In this document: one piece after another, positions 1 through 10,079 of the stretch | How positions within the stretch are numbered: position 1 is the stretch's first letter | How the letters are laid out: the number at the start of each line of letters is the position of its first letter | Notes under the pieces: model-generated | Seen by the model: only the letters and a program-made list of their open reading frames with translations | Told to the model about the DNA's origin: nothing | Databases searched by the model: none | Assembly (NCBI GenBank): GCA_945862195.1 | Contig: CAMAXR010000004.1 | Location: 1 to 48,930, forward strand | DNA: 48,930 nt | Source: Hylemonella gracilis | Lineage (GTDB): Bacteria; Pseudomonadota; Gammaproteobacteria; Burkholderiales; Burkholderiaceae_C | Direction: 5' to 3' | Position numbers and translations under genes: made by a program

Positions 1-2
1 TA

Positions 3-605
3 GACCCGTCGCGTCGGCAAGACATCTTGCCGTGGCTGGAGCACCTGCGTGATGCGCTGCACATTCCTATGCTGTATGTGACGCATTCGATGGACGAGCT
101 GGTGCGGCTGGCCAACCATGTGGTGGTGCTGTCGCAGGGCAGGGTGCAACAAAGCGGCCTGCTGCAACAGGTGCTGACCGAGCTCAACACACCCTTAGCC
201 CAAGGCGATGAAGCCGCCACCCTAATTAGCGGGTCCGTAGACCAAATTGACACGGCTTGGAACTTGGCGCGCGTGGCGTTTACGGGCGGCAGCATTTGGC
301 TGCGAGACGATGGGTTTACCCAAGGCCAAAAACTGCGCTTGCGCGTGCTGGCCAAAGACGTGAGCCTGAGCACAGTGCAGCCCCAGCACACCAGTATTCA
401 AAACCTGCTGCCGTGCACGGTGGAGTCTGTAACTCCAGACACCCACCCGTCCCAAGCGCTGGTAAGGCTGCGCTGTGGGCCTGATAGTGCGGCGGCACAA
501 GATGTGCTGTTGGCCCGCATCACCCGCCGCGCGGTTCAAGACCTGCAATTGCAAGCAGGCTCCAACGTTTGGGCGCAGGTGAAGTCGGTGGCGTTGGTGG
601 TTTGA
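3..605 (+). CDS. modC: Molybdate ABC transporter ATP-binding protein ModC, C-terminal part (gene starts upstream of window)
   Basis: Frame is open from base 3 (DPSRRQDILPWLEHLRD...YVTHSMDEL, the ABC D-loop/H-loop region) followed by a TOBE/MOP-like C-terminal domain; no in-window start is needed. Confidence 0.82.
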   Translation, partial: DPSRRQDILPWLEHLRDALHIPMLYVTHSMDELVRLANHVVVLSQGRVQQSGLLQQVLTELNTPLAQGDEAATLISGSVDQIDTAWNLARVAFTGGSIWLRDDGFTQGQKLRLRVLAKDVSLSTVQPQHTSIQNLLPCTVESVTPDTHPSQALVRLRCGPDSAAAQDVLLARITRRAVQDLQLQAGSNVWAQVKSVALVV

Positions 606-697
606 TTTTGTTTTCAACCGCTATATCATCCGTTGAAATAACGCACAATGCCTCCATATCTGGAGCTCTGTAGGTATTACTCTTCTAGGAGATATTG

Positions 698-1630
698 ATG
701 TTCCTCAATCGTTTGAGCTATTCGAAATTGTGCTTGGTTGCCGTGGCCTTGGGGCTAAGCGCTCTGGCTTGGGCCTTGCCCACACCGCAAGACATTGAAG
801 CCGCCGTCAATTCTGGCAAGCTGGCGCAAGCGGAGTCCATGCTGCGCGAAGTGATCAAAGAAAAGCCCAACAGCGCCAAAGCGCATTACGAACTGGGGCA
901 GGTGTTGGCCCGTGAAACCCGCTACGCTGAAGCGCAAACCGAGTTGGTGCGCGCTAAAGAAATTGACCCGAGCATGAAGTTTGCCCAGTCGGCAGACAAA
1001 TACAACGAGGTGTACAACAAGGTTACACAACAACTGGCAGCCGCGCCCAGCAGAGCTGCACCGCAGCAGGGCGCTCAGTCGGCAAGCCCAGCAGCCGCGT
1101 CAAGTGCTGCGCCCTTGCCAATGTCGTATGTGTGGATGGGAATTGGCGCATTGGGCCTGATTGCCTTTTTGATTTACCGCAACCGCCCCCAAGCCAACTT
1201 GGCCAAATCGGCAGCTGCAGCGAGTGCAACACCATCAGCTGCAATGGCTGCAACCGCAACCTCGCCCAGAGGCTTTGGCTCGCAATATGCACCCGCACAA
1301 GGGGCTGCACCCTATGGACAACCTGGGTACGGTCAACCAGGATATGGGCAACCAGGTTACGGTCAACCCGGGTACGGCCGACCTGGCTCGGGCATGGGCG
1401 CAGGTGTGGCCGGTGCCGTGGTGGGAGGATTGGCTGGCGTAGCAGCAGGATATGCCTTGTCTAAAGCAATGGAAGGCGGCAGTGAACAGCACGCCAACAA
1501 CGCTGCGGCCCCCGACCAGCGTGAATACATTCCTATGGACCAACCTGCTCCTGACATGGGTTCTTTTGATTCCGGCTCGGGCTCGGGCTGGGACGATGGC
1601 GGCTCTTCTTCGGGTGACGACAGCTGGTAA
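698..1630 (+). CDS. TPR-containing protein with signal peptide, one TM segment, GYGQP repeats and a Gly/Ser/Asp-rich tail ending GDDSW
   Basis: ATG at 698 preceded by aggaga; TPR-like AHYELGQVLARETRYAEAQTELVRAKEIDP; TM MSYVWMGIGALGLIAFLIY; repeats PYGQPGYGQPGYGQPGYGQPGYGRP; Gly-zipper GAVVGGLAGVAAGYAL. Confidence 0.8.
   Translation: MFLNRLSYSKLCLVAVALGLSALAWALPTPQDIEAAVNSGKLAQAESMLREVIKEKPNSAKAHYELGQVLARETRYAEAQTELVRAKEIDPSMKFAQSADKYNEVYNKVTQQLAAAPSRAAPQQGAQSASPAAASSAAPLPMSYVWMGIGALGLIAFLIYRNRPQANLAKSAAAASATPSAAMAATATSPRGFGSQYAPAQGAAPYGQPGYGQPGYGQPGYGQPGYGRPGSGMGAGVAGAVVGGLAGVAAGYALSKAMEGGSEQHANNAAAPDQREYIPMDQPAPDMGSFDSGSGSGWDDGGSSSGDDSW
1310..1384 (+). repeat. Five in-frame 15-bp units encoding (P/G)YG(Q/R)P
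   Basis: ccctatggacaacct / gggtacggtcaacca / ggatatgggcaacca / ggttacggtcaaccc / gggtacggccgacct. Confidence 0.9.
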
Positions 1631-1650
1631 CTCCACGCCTGACGGACCTG

Positions 1651-2574
1651 ATGCAAGGTGTGCTGGCGCGCATGCACCGCGCGCAGCAAGCTCCTTTGCA
1701 TGCTTTAACCCCACAACAAGCCCGTGCGGCTTATGAAAACGCCTCGGGTATTTTGGATGTGCCCAAGCCTGAGGTGGCCAAAGTGCTCAACTTGCACATG
1801 CCCGCGCGTGATGGCCACCCGATTGGCGCGCGCCTTTACGCACCTGAACACCCCGCCAATAACGCCTTGCCGGTGCTGGTGTATTTTCATGGGGGTGGCT
1901 TCACCATTGGCAGCATCAACACCCACGACACCTTGTGCCGCAATTTGTGTTTGAACACGCCTTGTGCGGTCTTGTCTGTGGATTACCGTTTGGCGCCAGA
2001 GCATAAATTTCCAACGGCGGCGCATGATGCATGGGATGCCGTGCGCTGGGTGCACCAACATGCAGACACTTTGGGAATAGACACCTCGCGCATCGCGGTT
2101 GGTGGGGACAGCGCTGGCGGCACTTTGGCTGCCGTATGCGCCATTTGGGCCCGCGACGAGAACTTGCCCCTGCGCTTGCAGTTGCTGTTGTACCCTGGCA
2201 CCACAGGCCACCAAGACACCAAGTCGCACCAAACCTTTGCCAAGGGCTATGTGCTGGAAGACACGCACATCACGTATTTTTTTAACCACTACCTCAATAC
2301 CCCTGAAGACCGCCACGACTGGCGCTTTGCACCCTTGTATGCCCAAGATACGGACGGCGTAGCGCCTGCATGGATAGGGCTTGCGGAGTGCGACTCGTTA
2401 GTGGATGAGGGCATAGCCTACGCCGACAAACTCAGGCTTTCGGGCGTAACAGTGGATTTGGAAATTTACCGGGGCGTGGTGCACGAGTTCATCAAAATGG
2501 GGCGGGCTATACCAGAAGCCTTACATGCCCAGCGCGATGCAGCCGTCAGCTTGCGGCGTGCTTTTTTCGGTTAA
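1651..2574 (+). CDS. Alpha/beta hydrolase, hormone-sensitive-lipase-like esterase (HGGGF oxyanion motif, GDSAGG nucleophile elbow)
   Basis: YFHGGGFTIGS, AVGGDSAGGTLAA, C-terminal catalytic His region YRGVVHEFIKMGRAI. Confidence 0.88.
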   Translation: MQGVLARMHRAQQAPLHALTPQQARAAYENASGILDVPKPEVAKVLNLHMPARDGHPIGARLYAPEHPANNALPVLVYFHGGGFTIGSINTHDTLCRNLCLNTPCAVLSVDYRLAPEHKFPTAAHDAWDAVRWVHQHADTLGIDTSRIAVGGDSAGGTLAAVCAIWARDENLPLRLQLLLYPGTTGHQDTKSHQTFAKGYVLEDTHITYFFNHYLNTPEDRHDWRFAPLYAQDTDGVAPAWIGLAECDSLVDEGIAYADKLRLSGVTVDLEIYRGVVHEFIKMGRAIPEALHAQRDAAVSLRRAFFG

Positions 2575-2588
2575 ACACCGCTACGAAT

Positions 2589-3065
2589 GTGACAACGCGC
2601 CCTAAAACTTTGCCCTTAAATGCTCAATGTGCTTTACCTGCTTTATTTATTGGCAGCTGGGCTGAACTTTCAGAGGCGGCACGCCTCGTGAGAACCAAAG
2701 TGTTCATTAAAGAGCAAGGCATTCCAGAAGCAGAAGAGTGGGATGACATGGACGCCCTGTGTACCCACGTGGTGGCCCTCAACTCCCAAGGCGAACCCAT
2801 CGCCACGGCCAGATTGCTGCCCAGCCAGAATGGAACAGCCAAAATTGGTCGCATGGCTGTGCTACTTGACTGGCGCGGCCAAGGCATAGGCGCTTTGATG
2901 CTGCAACGCCTGCTGCAAACCGCCCAAGAGCGCAGCGACCAAGAAGCCGTGCTGCACGCTCAAACCCAAGCCCAAGGTTTTTATGCCGCGCAGGGGTTTG
3001 AGGCGAGGGGAGAGGTGTTTAAAGAGGTGGATATTGACCACCTCTTGATGGTGAAGCGTTGGTAA
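2589..3065 (+). CDS. GNAT family N-acetyltransferase
   Basis: GTG start; IGRMAVLLDWRGQGIGALMLQRLLQTA acetyl-CoA binding motif; FYAAQGFEARGEVF. Confidence 0.85.
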   Translation: MTTRPKTLPLNAQCALPALFIGSWAELSEAARLVRTKVFIKEQGIPEAEEWDDMDALCTHVVALNSQGEPIATARLLPSQNGTAKIGRMAVLLDWRGQGIGALMLQRLLQTAQERSDQEAVLHAQTQAQGFYAAQGFEARGEVFKEVDIDHLLMVKRW

Positions 3066-3068
3066 GCC

Positions 3069-4043
3069 TTACTTCACCGCCAGCACAATTTTCCCTACGT
3101 GTTGATTGGCTTCCATATAAGCCTTGGCTTGCGGCAATTCATTAAAAGCAAACACACGGTCGAGCAGGGGCTTGAGTTGGCCTGAACCAAAGGCGGGCAG
3201 GATTTGCGAGCTAAAGCCGGGAATAGCTGCTGCTCTTTGCGCCATGGAGCGCAGTTTGTTGGACACACCAAACACCTTAATGCGCTTGGCGTGCAGGTGT
3301 TCTAGATCTACCGTGGCTTGCAATACGCCATCGACATAACCCACCACCGCAAAGCGGCCCTGAAACCCCAAGCAAGACATGCTGTGGCTAAAAACCGAAC
3401 CGCCTACGGTGTTGATAACCAAATCTACGCCCTTACCGTCGGTGGCCTTCATCACGGCTTCTTGGTAGTCGGGGAGGCGGGTGCACAAAGGCAAATCGAG
3501 CTTGCCCTGGAGCTTGGCCAATTTGTCTGCTGAGCCGGAGGTACCAATGACCTTAGCGCCCAGCCACTTGGCCAATTGCAAAGAGGCCACGCCCACGCCC
3601 GAAGTGATGCCATTGACCAACAACCACTCTTGCGGCTGGAGTTGGCCCCCCAATATGACCGAGTCGTAGGCTGTGAGGTAGGTGAGGGGTACGCAAGCGG
3701 CCTCTTGTAACGATAAACCGTCGGGCACGGCCATGGCCTCCATCTCGTCCATCACGGTGAACTGCGAAAAAGCCCCTGGGCAGCGGCCCATGATCCGATC
3801 GCCCGGCTTGAAACGGGTAACTTCTGCGCCGGCTTGCAGCACAACTCCAGAGGCTTCAATGCCCACAGGCTTGGCCTGACCAGACGCACCATGCAAGCCG
3901 TGGCCCAAGATGAATTCGCCCCGGTTTAAGCCCGCGGCATGAATTTCGACCAACAACTGGCGTGGACCGGGTGCGGGCTGCTCTCGCTCACAGAGTTCAA
4001 CAACCGTTTGATGACCCTCGGAGTGAATGGCGTACGACAACAT
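3069..4043 (-). CDS. Zinc-less medium-chain dehydrogenase/reductase (NADPH:quinone oxidoreductase-like)
   Basis: GLNRGEFILGHG, GIEASGVVLQAG, VNGITSGVGVASLQLAKWLGAKVIGTSGS nucleotide-binding region. Confidence 0.85.
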   Translation of the reverse strand: MLSYAIHSEGHQTVVELCEREQPAPGPRQLLVEIHAAGLNRGEFILGHGLHGASGQAKPVGIEASGVVLQAGAEVTRFKPGDRIMGRCPGAFSQFTVMDEMEAMAVPDGLSLQEAACVPLTYLTAYDSVILGGQLQPQEWLLVNGITSGVGVASLQLAKWLGAKVIGTSGSADKLAKLQGKLDLPLCTRLPDYQEAVMKATDGKGVDLVINTVGGSVFSHSMSCLGFQGRFAVVGYVDGVLQATVDLEHLHAKRIKVFGVSNKLRSMAQRAAAIPGFSSQILPAFGSGQLKPLLDRVFAFNELPQAKAYMEANQHVGKIVLAVK

Positions 4044-4184
4044 GTAGCGAATTCCTAAATTAAAAGTGCTGATGGGATAGACCTAGTTCAGGGAATTCCC
4101 TCTAGTCCAATGGCCACCAATGAGTAAGCTGATATGCCAAGCATACCGCTAGGTCAGACCACGTCGCATGAAAGGAAGTACCGC

Positions 4185-5183
4185 ATGTCAAGCACATATT
4201 GGGTTGGTGCAATAGCCAAAGTTTTTTGGCTTTCAATGGGCATTTGGGGCGGCATGACGTTTGCAAATGCCCAAACGCAAAGTGCTTATCCCGCCAAAAA
4301 TATTCGCATCGTGGTGGCTTTTGCCTCGGGTGGCTTTGCGGACGGCGTGTCTAGGTTGGTAGGCCAAAAACTCAGTGAACGACTCGGTCAGGCTGTGATC
4401 GTTGAAAACCGGGGCGGGGCAGGTGGAAATATTGGCGCGAAGTTTGTGGTGGGTGCAGCGCCTGACGGTTACACCCTATTGGCACACACAGCTGCCAGCA
4501 CCATCAACAACAGCCTCTACAAAAATATTGGCTTCAATGTGCTGACCGACTTGGTGCCAATTGCAAACGTGGGGTCATCTCCTGGCATTTTTGCGGTCAA
4601 TGCCAGCCATAAAGCGGGAAGTTTGGAAGAACTGATCCGTATGGCCAAAGCCAGTGGCGGTCGGTTGACTTATTCCACCGCCGGGGTGGGAACTTCATCT
4701 CATTTGGCGGCCGAGTACCTTTTCAACACGCTGTCGGGATTGCAGGCGACTCATATTCCTTTTCAAGGGGGCGCTCAAGCTATATCGTCAGTCATCTCTG
4801 GTCAGGTAGAAGTGTTGAGTATTTCATTGCCTCCGGCATCCCCTTTCATCAAAAATGGGACCTTGAAAGCGCTTGCAGTTTCAAGTCTGAAAAGGGTGGA
4901 CACCTTGCCCAACATTAAAACCATGGGTGAATCAGGATATTCAGATTTTGAAGAGCGCTCGTGGGTGGGATTTTTTGCCCCAGCGAACACGCCAGCAGCC
5001 ATCGTCAACCGCTTGAACGCTGAAATCAGCCAAGTGGTTGCCTTGCCTGAAGTGAGAGAGCGGCTTATCGCCTTGGGTATGGAGCCGCAGATAGGTTCGG
5101 CAACAGAATTTAATGACTATGTTCGTAAAGAGGTCAACATGTGGTCCAAAATTATCAGCACGACTGGCATAACCTTGGACTAA
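4185..5183 (+). CDS. Bug/TctC-family tripartite tricarboxylate transporter substrate-binding protein
   Basis: Signal peptide then YPAKNIRIVVAFASGGFADGVSRLVGQKLSERLGQAVIVENRGGAGGNIGAKFV; start at 4185 preferred over 4134 because aaggaag precedes it. Confidence 0.9.
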   Translation: MSSTYWVGAIAKVFWLSMGIWGGMTFANAQTQSAYPAKNIRIVVAFASGGFADGVSRLVGQKLSERLGQAVIVENRGGAGGNIGAKFVVGAAPDGYTLLAHTAASTINNSLYKNIGFNVLTDLVPIANVGSSPGIFAVNASHKAGSLEELIRMAKASGGRLTYSTAGVGTSSHLAAEYLFNTLSGLQATHIPFQGGAQAISSVISGQVEVLSISLPPASPFIKNGTLKALAVSSLKRVDTLPNIKTMGESGYSDFEERSWVGFFAPANTPAAIVNRLNAEISQVVALPEVRERLIALGMEPQIGSATEFNDYVRKEVNMWSKIISTTGITLD

Positions 5184-5200
5184 TTGGGCTTCGAAACGGG

Positions 5201-6235
5201 CTAAATGTCTTCCAACAACTCATAGGGCAGAGGTGCAAAGTGCAATTGCGGGCCCATTGCGCCTTCTGTTGCCGAGACCAAGTGCACGCCAGGCCCATTT
5301 AGGGCTGTGGTTTGCATTGACACCAACACATCCCACCCGGCTGCGGCAAGACCATTTGGGGTAACGCTGACCTGAACCACCACGCCGCAAGGCTGAGAGG
5401 GGTCTTGTGCGTCAAAGACTTCGTCTCCGGCATTGATGGTTAAAGGGGCGTCTTGCGCGTCAAGGTGTGCCAAGTAAGTGCGGCGCTTCAGGGTGCCTCT
5501 GAATTGGCTGCGCGCTACCACCTCTTGACCTGGGTAACAACCTTTTTTGAAGTTGACACCACCCACAGATTCGTAATTGAGCATTTGGGGCACCAAAGCG
5601 TCAACCAAGGACGCTGAAACGGTGGCCACACCACTCTGAACCTCAGACCACAACCACAGGTCGTTTGGCAACAGCGGAGCTTGCCTCAACAGCTCTGGCA
5701 AAGCTGGGTCTGATGGTCGTAACTCTGCTGGCAACAACACTAGGGCCCGGGGCACGCCCAAGGCCGGGTAAAGCTGAACACCTTGAATTTGCTTGAAGCT
5801 GTCGGTTTGCAAGTTGTCCTGCACACCAAAAGTGCTCCAAGGTTTTGCGCCTGGGTGGGTAGCCTCTAGCGCATCTCCAGCCCAACCCCAAATTTGAAAC
5901 TGGCAGCTTGCATCAGACAGTTTGACCTTAGAGCGCAGCACAAACATGGACAAACGCTTGAGGGTGCTGGCCAATAGGTCTTGGCTGCACACCAAATACA
6001 AGGTGTCAGGCGCAGGCTTCCAAGCTATAAAACTGGCTTGAGCCCGCCCTTTGGCCGAACAAAATGCCGCCAGACGGGCAGGGGACGGGTAAGTGGAGCC
6101 CAGCAACAAAAAGTCTTGCGAGAGCTGGTTGTGCAAAAACTGGGCGGCGTCCGGGCCATGGGCCTGGATGACTCCCAGATGGGTCAAGTGGCAGCGGCCT
6201 TGAAGTTGAGATGCGGGGGTGGGCTTTAGGGACAT
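5201..6235 (-). CDS. ygfZ: Folate-binding protein YgfZ (GcvT-like Fe-S cluster repair factor)
   Basis: Signature NFKKGCYPGQEVVARSQFRGTLKRR. Confidence 0.92.
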   Translation of the reverse strand: MSLKPTPASQLQGRCHLTHLGVIQAHGPDAAQFLHNQLSQDFLLLGSTYPSPARLAAFCSAKGRAQASFIAWKPAPDTLYLVCSQDLLASTLKRLSMFVLRSKVKLSDASCQFQIWGWAGDALEATHPGAKPWSTFGVQDNLQTDSFKQIQGVQLYPALGVPRALVLLPAELRPSDPALPELLRQAPLLPNDLWLWSEVQSGVATVSASLVDALVPQMLNYESVGGVNFKKGCYPGQEVVARSQFRGTLKRRTYLAHLDAQDAPLTINAGDEVFDAQDPSQPCGVVVQVSVTPNGLAAAGWDVLVSMQTTALNGPGVHLVSATEGAMGPQLHFAPLPYELLEDI

Positions 6236-6276
6236 GGCTGAATTATCATGCCCACCAAGTTTCTTAAGCAGGCGGG

Positions 6277-7335
6277 GTGACCCGCAATCACATTTTGGTT
6301 AAAAAAGCTCGCACAAAATCACCACCAAGGCCAACACCGTTTAGGTTCGTGGCGTGGCTTGTTTCGGCGACGCTGGCGGTGGTTTTGGCTATTGGCATCG
6401 GCTTTTGGGCCTGGACTCAGCACGCCGTAAGTTTGAGCGCCCCTACCGTAGAGGTATCCATTGACCCGGGGTCTTCGGCCAAAGATGTGGCTCAAACTTT
6501 GGTGCAAGCAGGCGTGCAAGTGAACCCCACGCTTTTGTATGCATGGTTTCGGCTGTCTGGCCATGCACGGACTTTAAAGGCGGGCAGCTACGAGTTGGCT
6601 TTGGGGGCGACCCCGCAGAGTTTGTTGCAAAAGTTGGTGCGGGGCGAAGAGTCTTTGCGCACCGTTACCTTGGTAGAAGGCTGGAGCTTTAGGCAAGTGC
6701 GGCAAGCCTTGGCTAAGGCAGATCAGCTCAAGCCCGACACCCAACCCCTTGAGGACGAAGACATCATGGTGCGATTGGGCAGACCGCAGTTGCACCCCGA
6801 GGGGCGGTTTTTTCCCGACACCTATGCCTACGCCAAAGGTAGCAGCGACCTGGATGTGCTGCGCCGTGCCATGAAGGCCATGGACCGGCGCTTGGGTTCC
6901 GCTTGGCAGGCGCGCAACCCCGCCATTGCCCTGAAAACCCCTGAAGAAGCCCTGATTTTGGCCAGCATTGTGGAAAAAGAGACCGGTCAGCCCTCAGACC
7001 GGGCTGAGATTTCGGCAGTGTTTCACAACCGATTGCGCTTGGGCATGATGTTGCAAACCGACCCCACCGTGATTTACGGCATGGGCACCCGCTTTGACGG
7101 CAATTTACGCAAGAATGATTTGCGGCAAGACACCCCTTGGAACACTTACACCCGCGCGGGCTTGCCGCCCACACCTATAGCCATGCCTGGCAAAGCGGCC
7201 CTTTTGGCGGCGGTGCAGCCCAAGGCAAGCCCTTCTTTGTATTTTGTGGCCCGAGGAGACGGAAGCAGCGCCTTTAGCGCCACGCTGGATGAGCACAACC
7301 GAGCCGTCAACCGCTATCAACGCGGCAGGCCCTAA
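6277..7335 (+). CDS. mltG: Endolytic murein transglycosylase MltG (YceG-like)
   Basis: GTG start; N-terminal [76 protein letters not shown]. Confidence 0.93.
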   Translation: MTRNHILVKKARTKSPPRPTPFRFVAWLVSATLAVVLAIGIGFWAWTQHAVSLSAPTVEVSIDPGSSAKDVAQTLVQAGVQVNPTLLYAWFRLSGHARTLKAGSYELALGATPQSLLQKLVRGEESLRTVTLVEGWSFRQVRQALAKADQLKPDTQPLEDEDIMVRLGRPQLHPEGRFFPDTYAYAKGSSDLDVLRRAMKAMDRRLGSAWQARNPAIALKTPEEALILASIVEKETGQPSDRAEISAVFHNRLRLGMMLQTDPTVIYGMGTRFDGNLRKNDLRQDTPWNTYTRAGLPPTPIAMPGKAALLAAVQPKASPSLYFVARGDGSSAFSATLDEHNRAVNRYQRGRP

Positions 7336-7339
7336 GCAG

Positions 7340-7978
7340 ATGAGCACTTTAGAAGCCACATCCACCAGTGCTGGGTTGTTTATAAGCTTTGAGGGAATAG
7401 ACGGGGCGGGCAAATCCACCCACATTGAGTCTTTGGCGCAAGCCTTTAAAGCTGTTGGGCGGCAGGTGCTGACCACGCGTGAGCCCGGCGGCACCGACTT
7501 GGCTGAAAAAATCAGACACATGGTGCTGAACGACCCCATGGACGCCATGACCGAAGCCCTGCTGGTGTTTGCCGCGCGGCGTGACCACATTCAGCATTGC
7601 ATAGAACCGGCCTTGGCCCAAGGGAAAGTGGTGCTGTGCGACCGCTTTACCGACGCCACTTTTGCCTATCAAGGCGGCGGGCGCGGTTTTGACTGGGCGG
7701 TGCTGACTCAGCTGGAAACCTGGGTGCAGACCCGCGCCCCCGATATGACCCTTTGGTTTGACTTAAGCCCCCAAATAGCGGCAGAACGCTTGGCCGGTGC
7801 CCGTGTACCAGACAAATTTGAGTCGCAGCCGGTCGCATTTTTTGAGAAAGTGGTGGCGGGATACGCCCAACGCGAACTGGCCGAACCAGCGCGCATGGTG
7901 CGGGTGGACGCTTTTGGCCACCGGGATGAGGTGTGGGCTAGGGTAATGCTTGCCGTGCAATCTAGGGGTTACCTGTAA
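7340..7978 (+). CDS. tmk: Thymidylate kinase
   Basis: [49 protein letters not shown]. Confidence 0.95.
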   Translation: MSTLEATSTSAGLFISFEGIDGAGKSTHIESLAQAFKAVGRQVLTTREPGGTDLAEKIRHMVLNDPMDAMTEALLVFAARRDHIQHCIEPALAQGKVVLCDRFTDATFAYQGGGRGFDWAVLTQLETWVQTRAPDMTLWFDLSPQIAAERLAGARVPDKFESQPVAFFEKVVAGYAQRELAEPARMVRVDAFGHRDEVWARVMLAVQSRGYL

Positions 7979-8887
7979 ATGAACCTTGCGCCTTGGCTCC
8001 AGCCGCAGCTTCAAGATTTGGCGACCAGAACAGGGCACGCGTGGTTGCTCCATGGCCCTGCGGGTTTGGGCCAATACGACCTGGCGTTGGCCTTGGCGAC
8101 AACTTGGCTGTGTGAATCGCCCCATGAGGGCTTGGCTTGTGGCACTTGTGCGAGTTGCCATGCCATTGTGGTGCGCACCCATGCAGACCTGTGTGTGTTG
8201 ATGCCCGAGCTGGCCATGTTGGAGCTGGGCTGGCCATTGGACGAAAAAAGCCAATCTGACCTGGACGACAAAAAGCGCAAGCCCAGTAAAGAAATCCGCG
8301 TGGACGACATGAAGCACGCCATAGAGTTTGCCCAGCGCACCAGCGCCCGTGGCCAAGGCAAGGTAATTTTGGTGTTTCCGGCGGAGCACATGAACCACTT
8401 CACTGCCAACTCCCTCCTTAAAACTCTAGAAGAACCGCCGGGTGAGGTGCGTTTTGTGTTGGCAAGTCTTGCACCGCACCAACTGCTGCCCACCATTCGC
8501 AGCCGTTGCTTGAGCTATGCCCTGAAATGGCCACCCGCTGAACAGGCTCAACAAATGGCGCAAGGTGGTTTAGACGCTGCGTTTTGGGCGCGACTGCCCA
8601 AGGCGGTAGCCCAAGGGCAGGGCGACTGCTTTAAAGATTGGCCCATGTTGCAAGTGATTGATGTGCTGCAAAAGGTTTGCCACGACCATTTGGTGAGCCG
8701 CTGCGGCGGGGTGGGGCGGTTTTTTGAGGCCAGTAGCCTCACGCCCTCCCCACCAGTTGAGGTGTTGGCTCCATGGTCTAAAGAGCTGATGGCTGAGCGC
8801 GCCACCGCTGAGCACGCTTTTAACCAAGGTTTATTTTTGGAGCACCTGCTGTCTCGAGCACGGGTCGTTCTAAACTCTTCCATATGA
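7979..8887 (+). CDS. holB: DNA polymerase III delta' subunit
   Basis: HGPAGLGQYDLALALATTWLC, four-Cys region CESPHEGLACGTCASCHAI, SLLKTLEEPPGEVRFVLAS; directly follows tmk. Confidence 0.9.
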   Translation: MNLAPWLQPQLQDLATRTGHAWLLHGPAGLGQYDLALALATTWLCESPHEGLACGTCASCHAIVVRTHADLCVLMPELAMLELGWPLDEKSQSDLDDKKRKPSKEIRVDDMKHAIEFAQRTSARGQGKVILVFPAEHMNHFTANSLLKTLEEPPGEVRFVLASLAPHQLLPTIRSRCLSYALKWPPAEQAQQMAQGGLDAAFWARLPKAVAQGQGDCFKDWPMLQVIDVLQKVCHDHLVSRCGGVGRFFEASSLTPSPPVEVLAPWSKELMAERATAEHAFNQGLFLEHLLSRARVVLNSSI

Positions 8888-9231
8888 ATTCCGCCAAACC
8901 CAGCGTGAGCCAAGTGGCCTTTAAAGACAAGTCTGAGCTTTACGCTGCTTATATGGATTGGATGGCCGATGGCGGCGTGTTTGTGCCCACAGAGCGCTCC
9001 CACCGTTTGGGTGACGATGTGTATGTGCTACTGGGCTTGCCAGAGGACCCCCAAATGCACCCTGTGGTGGGCAAAGTGGCTTGGATTACCCCCGCTCGTT
9101 CTGCGCATCAAAGGTTACAGGGGGTTGGTGTGCGGTTTGCTGATTCGGACGCCGCCCGGGAGCTCAAAATCAAAATTGAAACGCTGTTGGGGGTTCAATT
9201 GGGTTCTGAACGGCCCACCCAAACGCTTTAA
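8884..9231 (+). CDS. pilZ: PilZ domain protein (type IV pilus PilZ by synteny)
   Basis: Short PilZ-like beta-barrel sequence (GGVFVPTERSHRLGDDVYVLLGLPEDP...GKVAWITP...GVGVRFAD); lies between holB and tatD; overlaps holB by 4 bp. Confidence 0.82.
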   Translation: MNSAKPSVSQVAFKDKSELYAAYMDWMADGGVFVPTERSHRLGDDVYVLLGLPEDPQMHPVVGKVAWITPARSAHQRLQGVGVRFADSDAARELKIKIETLLGVQLGSERPTQTL

Positions 9232-9246
9232 TCTGCCTTGGATTGA

Positions 9247-10056
9247 TTGGCTGTGTTCACGGACTCGCATTGCCATTTGAACGATCCGTCGCTTTTGCCG
9301 GATCTGCCTGCCATTCGACAAAAAATGGCTGAGGCTCAAGTGACACGCGCTTTGTGCATTTGCACCACGCTAGAAGAATTTCCCCATGTGCATGCGCTGG
9401 CTACCCAATACGACAATTTCTGGGCCACGGCGGGCGTGCATCCTGACTATGAAGACGTGACGGAACCCAGCCAAGAAGATTTAACCCGCCTTGCAAGGCT
9501 GCCCAGAGTGCTGGGGGTAGGGGAAACGGGGTTGGATTACTACCGCCTTGGCGAGCGCACGGTGAAAGACATGCACTGGCAGCGCGAGCGGTTTAGGGTG
9601 CACATTCGGGCAGCGAGGCAACTGCATAAACCGCTGGTGATACACACCCGCCAAGCTTCAGACGACACCTTGGCCATCTTGCGGGAAGAGGGTGAAGACG
9701 GATCTTTGGGCAGTGCAGGCGGTGTTTTTCATTGTTTTACCGAAAGCCAAGCCGTAGCCCGTGCCGCTCTAGATTTGGGGTTTTACATCTCGTTTTCGGG
9801 TATTTTGACCTTTAAAAATGCTGTGGATTTAAGGGATACGGCCCAATTTGTGCCCACAGACCGCTTGCTGATTGAAACCGACAGCCCCTATTTGGCACCT
9901 ACGCCCCATCGCGGCAAAACCAATAATCCGTCTTATGTGCCACTGGTAGCGCAATGCATCGCTGAGCTTAAGTCGAGCCATGTTATGGATATTGCCGAGA
10001 CCACCAGCCGCAACTTTGACGTGCTGTTTAAGCCCAATTCAGTTCGATTGACCTAG
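9247..10056 (+). CDS. TatD family metal-dependent hydrolase/DNase
   Basis: TDSHCHLND, VGETGLDYYR, VIHTRQASDD, FHCFTES, LIETDSPYLAPTPHRGKTNNP. Start ambiguous (TTG 9247 or GTG 9253). Confidence 0.92.
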   Translation: MAVFTDSHCHLNDPSLLPDLPAIRQKMAEAQVTRALCICTTLEEFPHVHALATQYDNFWATAGVHPDYEDVTEPSQEDLTRLARLPRVLGVGETGLDYYRLGERTVKDMHWQRERFRVHIRAARQLHKPLVIHTRQASDDTLAILREEGEDGSLGSAGGVFHCFTESQAVARAALDLGFYISFSGILTFKNAVDLRDTAQFVPTDRLLIETDSPYLAPTPHRGKTNNPSYVPLVAQCIAELKSSHVMDIAETTSRNFDVLFKPNSVRLT

Positions 10057-10079
10057 GTTGCCTCCTTTTACTTTTTCTA

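Noticed and set aside
4185-5183. Idea that the three Bug proteins in this window form one system
   Set aside because: They sit in three separate transcriptional contexts; Bug families are hugely expanded in Burkholderiales, so co-occurrence is expected.
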